From positions 18,616,394 through 18,680,393 of the forward strand of contig CM025850.1 of assembly GCA_003952965.2 (NCBI GenBank): 64,000 nt of DNA, read 5' to 3'. Of the stretch, positions 11,551 to 22,840 are shown one piece after another. The position numbers and the translations under genes were made by a program. This DNA is from Morella rubra (Eukaryota > Streptophyta > Magnoliopsida > Fagales > Myricaceae). The notes beneath the pieces were generated by a model, which did not search any database, had not been told where the DNA came from, and saw nothing but the letters and a program-made list of their open reading frames with translations. Numbering within the stretch: position 1 is the stretch's first letter; every line of letters begins with the position of its first letter.

Positions 11551-12368
11551 TTAGAGGACAAACACCCCCACCTACGCATTCTAGAGAGAGAGGCTCTGCC
11601 CTCTCTCTAGAATTTTCCTCCCTTTGGCCAACTAACCCACTCTCCCACCTCCTTCTCTGGTCCTGCTCCCCCCGTCCCCCTTTTCTCCTCTGCTCTTGCC
11701 TTCTGTGACCGGAACCTTCAATAAATCCCCATTCCAGCACTTTTAGAGGCTTTTTTTTCGGTGGATTTAGTAATTAGATCTATGCTTTTCTGGAGATTTT
11801 TGAAAACCACGACTGGCGAGGACAGCATCTACATTGACTGGAGAATCTTTCTGCACTGGCCAGCCAGCGACGGGATGGCCGTGTGATCATAAGTGCCACC
11901 ACGCGCACTCGTGATCTCATGCGCCTGCCTATCTTCATTTTTCAGTGGTCAGTGGTCCTCTCCAGTATACACGCGCCAGGTGGCTGGCACCTGGATGTCC
12001 AAACGCTCCTCGTGGTCATCTCTGATGACCGGCCGAGCAGCGCGTGTGGGCCCACACCGCATGGATCTCACACGCCTCCTCATTTTCAGATCTGGCCGGT
12101 TTGTCACCTCCAGCTGCTGGTCTTGCCACCATATTCTGCCATCGGCTTTCCTTTTCCGCTGGTCGTCTCAGCTTGCTGCCCTTTGTGGGCTTTTCATCCT
12201 TTATGGGTCTCTACCCGTCCTTTTGGGTTTGAGTTTATAAGGTTGTTTGGCCCCTTTGCTCGTTGGCCCGTCGCCTCTTCGAGGTCTGACATGCCCCTTA
12301 AAGCATATACTTAAGATTTTCAAACCTCCCTTGATTTTAATGAAAGCTTGATGTTTTGACTAAAAAAA
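11551..12368 (+). mobile_element. Retroposon with target-site duplication and A-tail (truncated LINE or similar)
   Basis: An 818-base insert is flanked by near-identical direct repeats. GACACAAAATTTCATA at 11535-11550 recurs as GACACCAAAATTTCATA at 12369-12385, with one base inserted. The insert ends in a short A tract after TGATGTTTTGACT. A long TSD with an A-tail is the signature of LINE-driven retroposition. The insert is much more GC-rich than its surroundings and carries overlapping open frames (143 codons at 11883-12314) with no recognisable domain. It could be the 5' region joined to the 3' tail of an internally deleted L1 element, or a retroposed host transcript. Confidence 0.75.
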
Positions 12369-12385
12369 GACACCAAAATTTCATA

Positions 12386-12737
12386 GGCTATGTTTTTTAT
12401 TTAAAAAATTCAAACACAATTTTTCACACAAAAAATATTTCAATCTTCAATAAAACTTTCTATCTAATCATTGTCTTCAATTTCTGTAAAAAAAAAAATA
12501 ACACAATAACCAAAGAAACTTTTTTAAAAACCCATAAAAACTCATCTCATAAAAATCTTCTTTAAAAATATTTTTTTACTCTCACATTCTCTAAAACAAT
12601 AAATTTAAAAAAAATTCTCTGTCCAAACATTTTTTCTATAGACCCTACAATTCTCACAAACATCCAAAAAAGTAAACTCAAAAAAATTCTTAAATCATTA
12701 CACAAAAATATTTTTAAAGACATAAACAAACGTAGCC
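12386..12737. mobile_element. MITE, PIF/Harbinger-like
   Basis: A 352-base AT-rich element has short inverted ends: GGCTATGTTT at the left and, on the minus strand, GGCTACGTTT at the right. It is bounded by the trinucleotide ATA on both sides (12383-12385 and 12738-12740). The size, the ends and the 3-bp target duplication fit a Tourist/Harbinger-type MITE. It sits exactly at the end of the 3' TSD of the preceding retroposon. Confidence 0.5.
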
Positions 12738-12740
12738 ATA

Positions 12741-13440
12741 ATATCTCTTAATTTCTAGTGTGACACTGATTATAGCGACATTATCCCAATATGAAGGTAC
12801 CTGTTTTGGTTATGGGATTGATCATATATAAAATGGTTTCTTATGAGTACTACTTCATAGACCAAATTGGAAGTCTATTAATATTCAAGAGGAAACTTTT
12901 AATTTGTTTGAGTATGCCCTATAAATTTTAGAAAGAATCAATTCTCGCCCTCCATTCAATTTGACCCTTAAATTAGACTGAAATGATGTGAATTGACTGA
13001 AATATCCTTTAAAGAATTTCTATATTATATCCACCCGTGCTTTAGAAGCAAAACTAGCTGGCCAGTGGCAATTCAGAAGTTAAAACTGCTAATTGGATCA
13101 AATACATATAAACTTAAAACACATAATTTTGCTAATTTTTATTCGACCTCTTCACTTGATCTTTGATCGTTTTAATTGTTTAAGCCTCTAGTGAGAATGA
13201 GTCAGCTTTTCTGTAGTGTTTTAAAAAGTTCTTAATTTCTCTTATAGCTTAGCCAACGTCCGAAACTAAGCGGCGTCATTATCTCCTGACGGTGCAGATA
13301 TGGAGCAGGCCCACCGAACAAACACCGGCAGAGCATTATCCAACAGATCCTGGCTACGTATAACCTGTCCGAATTCCGCCATATAACTGAAAAGTTTTTT
13401 TTTTTTTTTTCTCTAAGCAACTGAAAAGTTAATTACTTCT
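12741..13440. other. Intergenic region, no supported gene
   Basis: Sequence without recognisable genes or clear repeats. It ends in a T-tract at 13396-13410, immediately before the candidate LTR. Confidence 0.4.
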
Positions 13441-14611
13441 TGTTGAATATGCAATTTGTCGTCCCACATTGGAAATTTCTAAATTTATTACTTTTAACAA
13501 TTTGCATTACATACCATTATGTTTAGATGCAAATTAATTTTTTAATTTCGAAATTTTAATTAATAATAAATAATTTTTTCTTTCCAATGGAAAATATAAA
13601 AGCCTAGCCACAAAAACATCGACCGGTATCAAACATACTCACAATTACCGTTCGTCAGTGTTCTAACGTAATCTAACACAATCAAATGAATCGTTCGGAA
13701 GTCTTTCAATATTGTTATCACACGAAAGTGCTCATCCTGTTTGTTAGTATTCGGATGATATCCCACAAAATCCGTTCGGTCTCTACCGAATGAACCCAAA
13801 TCAGCCTGTTCTTTGGCGTTTGAACAATATTGAACAAAATCATCACGTCCCGTTCGCAACCGTTCAGATAGCATCGAACAAGTGGTTCTTCTTCGTTCAT
13901 TGCCATTCGAAGATGGTGGGACTACCATTCGAATATTATCGGATGTTGTTCAAACGTTGTATCATTCGTTCGAAAAAAAAAAATTTATATGAGAGATGTA
14001 TCATGTATGAAACCAGCCCGAAATTTTTTTTTGGACGGTCTTATTGGCACAGTCAACAGCTGTCTCAAAGAAACGGCCTTTTGGGTCGAGAAACAAATGT
14101 TTTTTTTTCGGCGGATGTTTGTTGTAGAGCCATTGCAGTAACGAGAATGAGGAAAAATGGTAGGTTTAATTTTCTTTTAAAAAAACGTTACAACGCAAAA
14201 GTATTGTTAGAATATAAATTGTCTAAGTCCCAGGTGAACGAAGAATAAGAGTTCTTTGTGAGTGTTCCTGTATATAGAGCATTTCTTTGCAACCAGCATG
14301 CTGCCACATCACATGCATGCATGGTTTGGGGTGAGCTTTTCCCAAAACTCCGGAAAAATATAGAGTACCTTAAAAAAAGAAAGTACAGGCGCCGAGGAGG
14401 GCCAAGTTGGTAATTGTCGCGGAAGGAATAAAAGGATAGGATGTGGTGCTGGTTGGTTCTCGCTCATCAATTATGTATAAACACCCAAATAGATTCGCTC
14501 CCTTGTGTATGCAGACAAGAAGTCCCTTCCAAATACGTTTTATCTTCATGGGATGCAGACAAAAGTTTTTTGTTATACTTGCCGTCCATGAGGAACCAAC
14601 GACAAGGTTCA
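13441..14611 (+). mobile_element. Candidate solo LTR
   Basis: The left end, TGTTGAATATGC, is followed by GTCCCACATTGG, a stretch common near the start of plant Copia LTRs. A TATAAAAG box lies at about 13597. A right end in CA at 14611 gives a matching 5-base flank, CTTCT, on both sides (13436-13440 and 14612-14616). The interior is rich in CGTTCG and CATTCG words. The 5-base match could occur by chance over this distance and no internal retrotransposon genes exist, so the assignment is tentative. Confidence 0.3.
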
Positions 14612-14616
14612 CTTCT

Positions 14617-16082
14617 TTGACCATTAGGTTCATGTTTTACTGGTTTCCAGAAAAGGAGACGCGCCGAAACTGCGACAGCAAGATATATGTTGCCGGAGTC
14701 TTAATGCTTAACATGGACAGACAATCATTTGAGATGGTAATAGCTAGTGATCCGTGTGCTCTGTAGGGATTGGCTTCTCTCCCATTTCTTTCTCCTCCTC
14801 ATCCTCAATATCCTAATCCACTTCCTTCACGTTGATGCACAGATGTATGTATCTTCTAATTATGGTAAGCACACAGCAGAAGTTAGCGGCTGTCTTGTTA
14901 TCCAGTTAATAGCCCTCAAGTTTCAGGCAGAAACTCTTGCCAAATTTGCAACTGCCCGGAAATTAAATACATTATTTAGGGAAGAGTTAATAATCATCAA
15001 TGCTAACTTTTGTCTATAAGATTCTGCAGATATATATATATATATAGACTATAGTTCTCCGGGCGGATAAACTTCAAGGTGACTGTAGGTCCGTCTCATA
15101 ATTATAACAGAAGGAATTCGGATTCTGCAGCTAATCGACTCTCATCTTTTCAAAATATCTTCCCAGTTTGATTATCTGATTACTTACGGGTTCTCGAAGT
15201 AGAAAATCTCGGCGAAAACTTGGAACATAGGTGGTCCTAAAATATCCGACAAGATGTTACCGTATCTGGATCATTGTTTTGCCGCCCAAACTTGGCTCGC
15301 AGAACAGACATCAAGAAAAGGAAACTATAGGAAGTCTCAAAGAAGATGCGTCCCTAATCTACGAGCTCGTACGAATGTGATTTTTTGACATCTAATACAG
15401 AGCCCTTTTCGCGTTCGAGGCCCTTTTTCTGAAAGCATTTGCTTGTCCCACTCGGAACTGACAGTGACAATACACTGTAAAAGGTGCCATGGCCATATGG
15501 TGTCGCCGAATTGGCGACGTCCAAATATTGGATGTTGTATAATTTGGATATTTCTATCTTTTTTCTTTTATTTTTTATTTTTCTTTCTCGAGTATACTAT
15601 TATCCTATATATAGAAAATACTAGGCTAATTTAATTCTTGAAATATTTCTAAAAACTGAACTTAAAATATCAGAAAATAAAATATTTTGACCTTCTTCTC
15701 ATTATCAATAATTCATTGCTTCTTTGGGCTAGTATTAACTATCAAGGGTTGTATTCAAATTAATTTCAAACAGTCAGCTATCTTTATGGGAATTAAATAC
15801 AAACAAGTAATCTAAGTCCAAGTTTTCTAACAAGACTTACAAAGGAGCTCTTTGAACTATGAATAGTGATTTGAACAACGAGTTGCATTTACATACCATC
15901 AAGCAGTGGTTGTTAGGTCACCTATTTTAAGTTATGGACACACGAGGTCAAAATATGTGTTTTGGGTGTGCAACCCATCAACCTACTAGTAATAGGGGAG
16001 AAACATGCATTTCGCAACAAAAGCTTGATTCGAGGAGTTAGCAAAACAATGTCAATCTGTTCCAAAAACAAGAATCCCAAGT
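14617..16082. other. Intergenic region, no supported gene
   Basis: No recognised gene. A short AT dinucleotide run lies at 15031-15045. Small frames at 14747-15019 and 15443-15634 have no family resemblance. Confidence 0.45.
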
Positions 16083-16264
16083 GTCTCGAGCAGTGGCGGA
16101 TGCAGGGGGGCGGCCCTCCATTGGACCAGCAAAAAAAAAATTCTAGACGTATTTTTTTTTTTTTATTCATATGTTGGTCTGGGCCTATGGGAGCCCGATC
16201 CCCATAGGCCCAGTCCAACATGGGTTTTTCCTGCAGGGCCTGGGCCGTTTCTTTTTTAATATGT

Positions 16265-16384
16265 AGAGGGTGAAACGGTGTCGTTTCACCCTCTGCCTTT
16301 AAAAAAAAAAATTTAAAACGTAAAAACGTAAAATCAAAAAAAAAAAATCAAAACAGGGTGAAACGCACCGTTTCACCCTGTTTT
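16265..16384. repeat. Paired subterminal hairpins in hAT element 1
   Basis: Two inverted repeats built on the same core occur here. The first has 13-base arms (16265-16277 and 16282-16294) around AGAGGGTGAAACG with a GTGT loop. The second has 16-base arms (16350-16365 and 16369-16384) around AAAACAGGGTGAAACG with a CAC loop. The GGTGAAACG core recurs as a longer palindrome in the related element. Confidence 0.85.
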
Positions 16385-16410
16385 AACAATACGCTCTCTT
16401 CTTCCCTCCT

Positions 16411-16417
16411 CTTCTCT

Positions 16418-16482
<65 letters not shown>

Positions 16483-16920
16483 TTCCCTCCCTCTCTCTTT
16501 CTCCCACTGCACAACCACCATCGTGCCCACAGCCCACCGCCCACGGCCACTGCCACTCTGCCCTGTTTTCCACCGACCACGCCCACAGCTCCAGCCGCAC
16601 CACACCACCGACCCACCAGTGACCACTCCACACTGTCCACCGGCACCGCTGTGGTCTCTCTCTCTCAGTCTCTTCTCTCTCAGCCTCTCTCTCAGTCTTT
16701 CTCTCTTTCTCTCTCACTCTCTCTCTCTCTTCTCTCTCTCAGCCTCTCTCTCTCTCCTCTCTCTCCTCTCTCTCTCTAGTCTCTCTCTCTCAGCCCTCTC
16801 ACTCTCTCTCTGCACGGCCTACACCCCCACACCCACACCCACAGTCCACATTTTCTCTCTTCTCTTGCTCTCTGCGTGCCAGCTCTGCCTCTCTCTCTTC
16901 ACTCTCAGCTCTCTCTCAAA
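16411..16920 (+). repeat. CT microsatellite tracts
   Basis: Long CT/CTCTCT tracts at about 16411-16480 and 16655-16920 flank a GC-rich stretch. They produce spurious Ser/Leu- and Arg/Glu-rich open frames on both strands. They lie in the 5' region of the hAT element. Confidence 0.9.
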
Positions 16921-17439
16921 TTCTCAATCTCATTATTTTGATTTTTTACGGTTTCAATTTTTGCAGGATTGGAGGATACTCGAGATTTTACGGTTGATAA
17001 TTGTTGGCCCGCCGACTCCTAGTACATCTCTCTATTCAAGATTCTCTATCTGCAATTAAGTAGAAAAATTCATTTATTTAGTATGCTAAAAATGCTTTAG
17101 GGTTTGGAATTTTATGATTTGTGAAATTGTTGAAGATGGATTAAATTGGTTTGATATTGGTTTGGAAATTGTTGGAGATGATGAATTTGAATTGTGGTTT
17201 GTGAATTGTGCAGGATGAGATTGAATTGATTTTGTTGTTGTGATTTGTTGGAGATGGAATTGGTTTGAATTTTATGGTTGAAATTGTTGAGGATGGGATT
17301 GAATTGGTTGGAATTTGATAAATGTGATTTGTGAAACTGTTTATTGAATTGGTTTGTGAAATTGTTTTCATTTTTGAATAATTTGATTGTAATATTAATT
17401 GAATCAATGTAATTAGATTGAAATTTGGATTGAATTAGG

Positions 17440-18075
17440 ATTTTGAACTTTGTGAATTGGGGATTTTTAATAGTATCATTTTTGAAAATTTGAATGTAAT
17501 TTGATTGTAATTAGGAATTAGGGATTTTGAACTTTGTGACATTGGGGATTTTTTTAATAGTATCATTTTTAATTAATTTGATTGTAATATTAATTGAATG
17601 TAATGTAATTAGATTGTAATTTGGATTTGAATTAGGGATTTTGAACTTTTGTGACATTGGGGATTTTTTTTAATAGTATCATTTTTAATTAATTTGATTG
17701 TAATATCAATTGAATGCAATGTAATTAGATTGGATTTGAATTAGGGATTTTGAACTTTTGTGACATTGGGGATTTTTTTAATAGTATCATTTTTAATTAA
17801 TTTGATTGTAATATCAATTGAATGTAATGTAATTAGATTGTAATTTGGATTTGAATTAGGGATTTTGAACTTTTGTGACATTGGGGATTTTTTTAATATC
17901 ATTTTTAATTAATTTGATTGTAATATTAATTGAATGTAATGTAATTAGATTGTAATTTGGATTTGAATTAGGGATTTTGAATTTTGTGACATTGAGGATT
18001 TTTTTTAATAGTATCATTTTTAATTAATTTGATTGTAATATTAATTGAATGTAATGTAATTAGATTTGAATTTGG
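17440..18075 (+). repeat. Minisatellite, about five units of 108-116 bp
   Basis: A unit starting near GGGATTTTGAACTTT recurs at 17521, 17635, 17743, 17859 and 17971 (spacings 114, 108, 116 and 112). Each unit also holds GACATTGGGGATTTTTTTAA, TAGTATCATTTTTAATTAAT and TTGAATGTAATGTAATTAGA in the same order. A divergent unit precedes the first. The array lies in the intron-like part of the hAT element. Confidence 0.9.
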
Positions 18076-18370
18076 ATTTGAATTTGAAATTAATTAATTT
18101 GGAATTTGGATTTTTGAGTTGTGATCCAATTGATTGATTGTCTTCATTTGTTTTATTTTTTAGATAATGGATAAGTTTGTGATAAGAAAGCCACGCAGCG
18201 TAGTATATAATACGGTACGTATTTATTATTTTTAATATTTTAGTCTTTAATTTTTGATATTGTAACTCTAAGAAATTTTTAACATTACGAAGGAAAAAAA
18301 ATTCTTGTCATTTTACGTTTAAAGTTTGAGCCCCATTAATTTTGATCCTAGATCCGCCACTAGTCTCGAG

Positions 18371-20400
18371 GCCCATATCCTTGCTTTTCTATCAATCTCT
18401 AATTCTAATATTTCCTCCCAATATGATATTATGGTGCCGGTATAAACAAAAATTATGTTATTGTCCAATTACGACCGATAATACATACCGGCTGGGGCTT
18501 TGCAATATTTGAGTAGAAATGAGTTAATGAACAGCAACCTTTAGGAGAAGACTTGCTGAAGCAGATGTCTAGTGACATCAACTCAAGGAACATTCGAGGG
18601 GGGCCTTCACGCTGCACCCTATAAAAATAACTTTAGTTCGTCCAATATGAAACTTGTGGCTGATAGTAAAACACAGACTCCTCTGTTGAGACCTAATTCG
18701 ATCCTTGTAGATTTCTTGAGATAGTTTTTTAGGAAGTTTGTTATATTATTTATAAATGGGATAAGAGAATTTCTACTATTTTTTTTATTCTCTTTTGTTC
18801 TCTTAAGTGAAGAAAAAATTAGAAAATAAAACAGCAAGTACAAAAATGAAAAAGAATCCCAATATTGATTGGTACGATTCAATTCAACATTTGTTGGATC
18901 GGGTTTAATTATCTTAGCCCCATGGTCTTAGCTTCTTTGTCAGTGCACTGAGAGCTCGGCTAACTATTTTCTAGTTGGCTTTTCATAGCATCGATGAACG
19001 TTACTAGTCTCTGATTGGTCCAACCAGTTAACCATGCTCAAACCATGCTCCCCTGACTCAAGTACGCACTGAACCCCACATCCTCAGGCCCATATATACT
19101 TCCAGATGTCTGGGCCTAACAGGGCTTGCTAGAAAACCGTATTTTACCACAATAAGAAGGCTAGCTATCAATAGGGAACTAGACTGGGCTAAAACGGCGG
19201 GAAAGGATTATAGGCTCAAGGTTATAGTTAGCCTGTGTAAAATGTATTTATTTCTATAATTCTTTTACCAAATACAAATTATAGAAATTAGTGCACACAC
19301 AATACAAAAACTAACCAATCAGAAACCTCCAAAGCAATTAGATTAGCAAATCGCATACCTCAAAATTTTGGCCCAAATTAAAAAAAATTACAAAATAATC
19401 TCTTTCTCTTCCATCAAATTATTTTTTATTATAATATTAATTCAAATATTCTCTTTTTATTTAAATTTTAACACTCAAACACTGCAATCTATTTAATTTT
19501 AATTGAAATCTATTAATTTCTTTCCTAAGAACTATTCAATCCGGGGATCAAAGAAGGGAAATAGGGAACCTGACTAATCACAGGCGTTCTTCCTTCAAAT
19601 ACGACTTTTGATGAGAAAAATATTTCTCGCGTGCAAACCAAAAAGCTTCCCGAGTGTTCCAAAATCTACCGATCATTGGCATTTATGTAAGTTTTTGGTA
19701 ATCAATTCAGTATTTGTGTTTAAATTCATAGAAGAATTATAGGATAGAAGTCAGGTCCACCAGGCATATCCCAACGATAGATGCATTGTATTTAAAACTT
19801 TCCAACCAACTTCCTTGCCGCTTTGCTTATACAAAACAAAAAAACGTTCTTGTCGCTTTGCTCCTAAAAGACAAAACAGCTTGCTGGTGGTTGTTGCAGT
19901 GAACGTTCAATATATTCTTTATGTAAGAGAATAATGGACGGTGCTCTTAAATTGTAACCTGAAGACTATTTTGCCCTCTGGACTCCACGCGAAACAGATA
20001 TATGAAAACAATGCTGACTACGCCTTCTTTTTTTTTTTTTTATTATTATTATTTCTTTCTCGTAAAAGGCCGAGAAAGAAAAAAATAAAAACAACCTTCC
20101 TAAACTTTTTGTCTCTTACCAAAGTACCGTAAACACCTGTGACCGTTCTGCACCTTCTTTTTTTTCTTTTTCTTGACTAATTTGAGAAAGAGGAAAGGAA
20201 ATACACATGCTTAATTCTTTGAAGAAACAGTGGAACCTTATCCTCTTGATTCCTAGAACTTAGAAGATGGAAAGGAGACCGTTCTGACTTCTATATTTTT
20301 TTATTTATTTTTTAATCTCATCACTTCTCCTTTTAAAAACTAGCTCGTCTGCCAGAACCCTGTCCCAGAACAAAGAGCCACTGAGAAAGAGAAGGCAAAG
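18371..20400. other. Intergenic region upstream of epoxide hydrolase copy 1
   Basis: No gene is supported. It contains one copy of an AT-rich dispersed repeat at about 19361-19500 and T-rich tracts near 20025-20045 and 20290-20320. The last few hundred bases should hold the promoter of the downstream gene, but I see no clear TATA box. Confidence 0.45.
19361..19500 (+). repeat. AT-rich dispersed repeat, copy 1
   Basis: It shares an ordered series of words with about 30086-30250 and 47815-47985: CAAAATTTTGG(G)CC, AAAAAAATTA(C/T)AAAATAAT, a CTCTTCCATCAAATT-like stretch, TTATTATAATATT, then TCTCTTTTT. Probably an old MITE family; no ends are resolved. Confidence 0.5.
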
Positions 20401-22840
20401 ATGGATAAGATTGAGCACACCACAGTACCCACTAATGGCATAAACATGCACATAGCGTCTATCGGGACCGGCCCCGTTATCCTCTTCCTTCATGGCTTCC
20501 CTGAGCTCTGGTACTCGTGGCGCCACCAGCTTCTCTATCTATCCTCCCTTGGTTACCGCTGCATAGCCCCCGACCTTCGTGGATTCGGCGACACGGATGC
20601 GCCTCCATCCTCTTCCTCCTACACCGCGTTCCACATCGTTGGGGATCTCGTTGGTCTTCTTGACCATCTGGGAATTGACCAGGTCTTCTTGGTCGGCCAT
20701 GACTGGGGCGCTGTAATGGCCTGGTATTTCTGCTTGTTCAGGCCTGATCGCATCAAGGCCTTGGTCAACATGAGCGTGGTGTTCCGTCCTAGAAACCCAG
20801 AAAGAAAGCCCTTGGAGAGCTTGAGGGCTTTATTTGGTGATGATTACTACATTTGCAGGTTTCAGGTAAGTCAGTGTTTCTGTTTGTTTTAGCGATCTTT
20901 ATATATGGTTCATAATATATTTTTCGTTTTGGGTAACGGGAATTGTTTTCTTTCAATTGTTTCAAAATTCACTGCTCCTTTTTGGTTTTTTGTTTTTTGT
21001 TTTCATATGATTTGAATTGTCTCAAAGCGTAGTTTTCCTTTTAAGGAGATGAATTGGGATTATTAATTGCTGCTTGCTGATTTTCGGAGATACTCTGTTA
21101 TAGTGCCATCCTATTTCTATATGCATTTCATTTTGATTCGGACCTAGAAAAGTATGTTTTACTTCATCTGCATTTAATTTGATTCGGACCTAAGCTTTCT
21201 GGACTCACTACTGTAATTTGCACCACACGATCTTCTCCGAGTTCTTTTAATTTATTAGAAGCTTAAAAAATTGGTAAATAAATCATCAATTCACGCCCAA
21301 GGAATGTCCAGCAAGTGTGTATTCTTTTTGAGTTCCCTTCATTATTTAGGGACAACGTGATGATTTGCGTGATGGATCTAGTCTGAATCTTTCTTCATTC
21401 TTCTTGGGTGTGTAATCGTTTCTGAATAAAATGGCTCCTTTTTCTTTCTGTGCATTTAACCAAGATTCCGGCAATAAAGTTGTAGAGAGATGAAAACTTG
21501 TGATTTTTGAGATCTAAATTCTGTTCTGTTAGATGTCACTCGTTCTATTGCATCAATTTCTTTCACGTAGAGGTTGGTGACCAACGTCCATGGAGTATAA
21601 AGAATTGGACAAACAGCCTGGCAAGATGTGATTAAGACAGGACATGCATGTGATGTTTAAAATTTAAATATCCCTTTCTTCAGATACTTGGATGAAGTTG
21701 CTTGGCCTGGTCTTTAATCAATGAGTAAACCTAAGAGACGTCTTCAATGATTAAGGAATGCAATTCTATTTCTGAAAGTAGTCTACCTATCCTGTGACGT
21801 GAAGTGTGAATTTTGATCTCTGAAGTGGCCACTTGGTGCACCCAATATCTTATTATTTCTCAAAGTATTCAAGTGATCAAAATGTTAAATAGTTTTGATT
21901 GTGCTGTAGGAACCTGGGGAGATTGAAGAAGAATTTTCTGATGCAGGAACTGAGAGAATAATAAAGGCCTTTCTCACATCTCGCAATCCACATCCTCCTT
22001 GTGTACCTAAAGGAAGATTTGGAGGTTCCCGAGATATAACCTTGCCATCTTGGCTGTCAGAAGAAGATGTCGGTTATTTTGTCAGTAAATTTGACAAGAA
22101 AGGATTCACTGGAGGACTGAACTACTATCGAGCTTTGAACCTGTATGTTTCTTTTACTTCTTTCTCAAAATTGGAACAAGTATCTATGAACATGGTTACT
22201 ATAGGAGTTGGAGCGAAATTTTATATCGGTGATTACATTTCTACTATGGGATGGATCTACATACAAGAGATCATCTCCCATGGCTGCTGCTTGTGTGTAA
22301 AAGGTTTTATTTTGTTTTTTGAGAAAGCTATTTTCTGGCCAAACTATTCATGTGGCTCACTGGAGGAAAGCGACTAATTTCAACTTCTTGTCATCTATGA
22401 GGTGTTAACCGTACTGAAGTAATTGTAGCAAGAATATTATCTTGAGCATATTGAAACATTGAATTCGCTAATTGCATGGCTCTGGGGCAGCAGGACGCAT
22501 TAGGACCTTGCTATGCTATTTGAGAAAGTGGCTGAAAAAATGAACAGGGTTCCTTTCTTGCTATTATTATGCGTTTTTATATGTCTGTTGCAGAACCTGG
22601 GAGCTCACAGCACCTTGGACTGGAGTGCAAATCAAAGTGCCGGTGAAGTTTATCGTGGGTGACCTAGATATCACCTATTTTGGTCCTGCTGTCCAGAGTT
22701 ATATACACAATGGTGGCTTCAAGAGAGATGTGCCATATTTGCAAGAAGTGGTTGTCATGGAAGATGCAGCTCACTTCATAAACCAAGAAAAGCCAGAGGA
22801 GATCAGCGCACACATATACGACTTTATCAAGAAGTTTTAG
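20401..22840 (+). CDS. Soluble epoxide hydrolase, copy 1 (three exons)
   Basis: The product is a cytosolic alpha/beta-hydrolase that adds water to epoxides, in plants mainly fatty-acid epoxides of the cutin and oxylipin pathways. Inferred exons are 20401-20865, 21910-22142 and 22594-22840, giving 945 bases and 314 residues, the usual plant length. GT/AG borders and phases are consistent throughout. Visible motifs are the oxyanion-hole HGFP (31-34), the nucleophile in GHDWGA (Asp101), the epoxide-activating tyrosines in DDYYICRF (Tyr150) and in the lid NYYRAL, the acid in VGDLDITY, and the catalytic His in AAHFINQEKPEE. It is the first of three tandem same-strand copies; its N-terminal stretch from [20 protein letters not shown] is shared by all three. 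Nothing in it looks broken. Confidence 0.93.

Larger units (their letters stand above)
16091..18362 (+). mobile_element. hAT transposon, internal-deletion derivative
   Basis: A 2272-base element is bounded by a perfect 8-base target duplication, GTCTCGAG, at 16083-16090 and 18363-18370. Its ends are CAGTGGCGGATGCAG and, on the minus strand, TAGTGGCGGATCTAGG, typical hAT termini. After a CT-rich 5' region and a long AT-rich intron-like segment, an ATG at 18167 opens MDKFVIRKPRS, the start of a TTF-type hAT transposase. About 14 codons later the sequence jumps to the 3' terminal region. That 3' region and the 5' layout match the fuller element at 25123-28837, so this is a non-autonomous derivative of the same family that has lost the transposase body. 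Confidence 0.93.

Noticed and set aside
11883-12314. 143-codon frame in the GC-rich retroposon
   Set aside because: No motif and no supporting context; overlapping frames of similar length suggest composition only.
13629-14248. Frames of 99 and 152 codons on opposite strands
   Set aside because: They overlap each other inside the candidate LTR and resemble no protein.
16348-17059. Long open frames rich in Ser/Leu on the plus strand and Arg/Glu on the minus strand
   Set aside because: They are products of the CT microsatellite tracts in the hAT element and have no domain content.
17440-18075. Regular repeats considered as a CRISPR array
   Set aside because: Units are contiguous with no unique spacers, AT-rich, and in a plant transposon.
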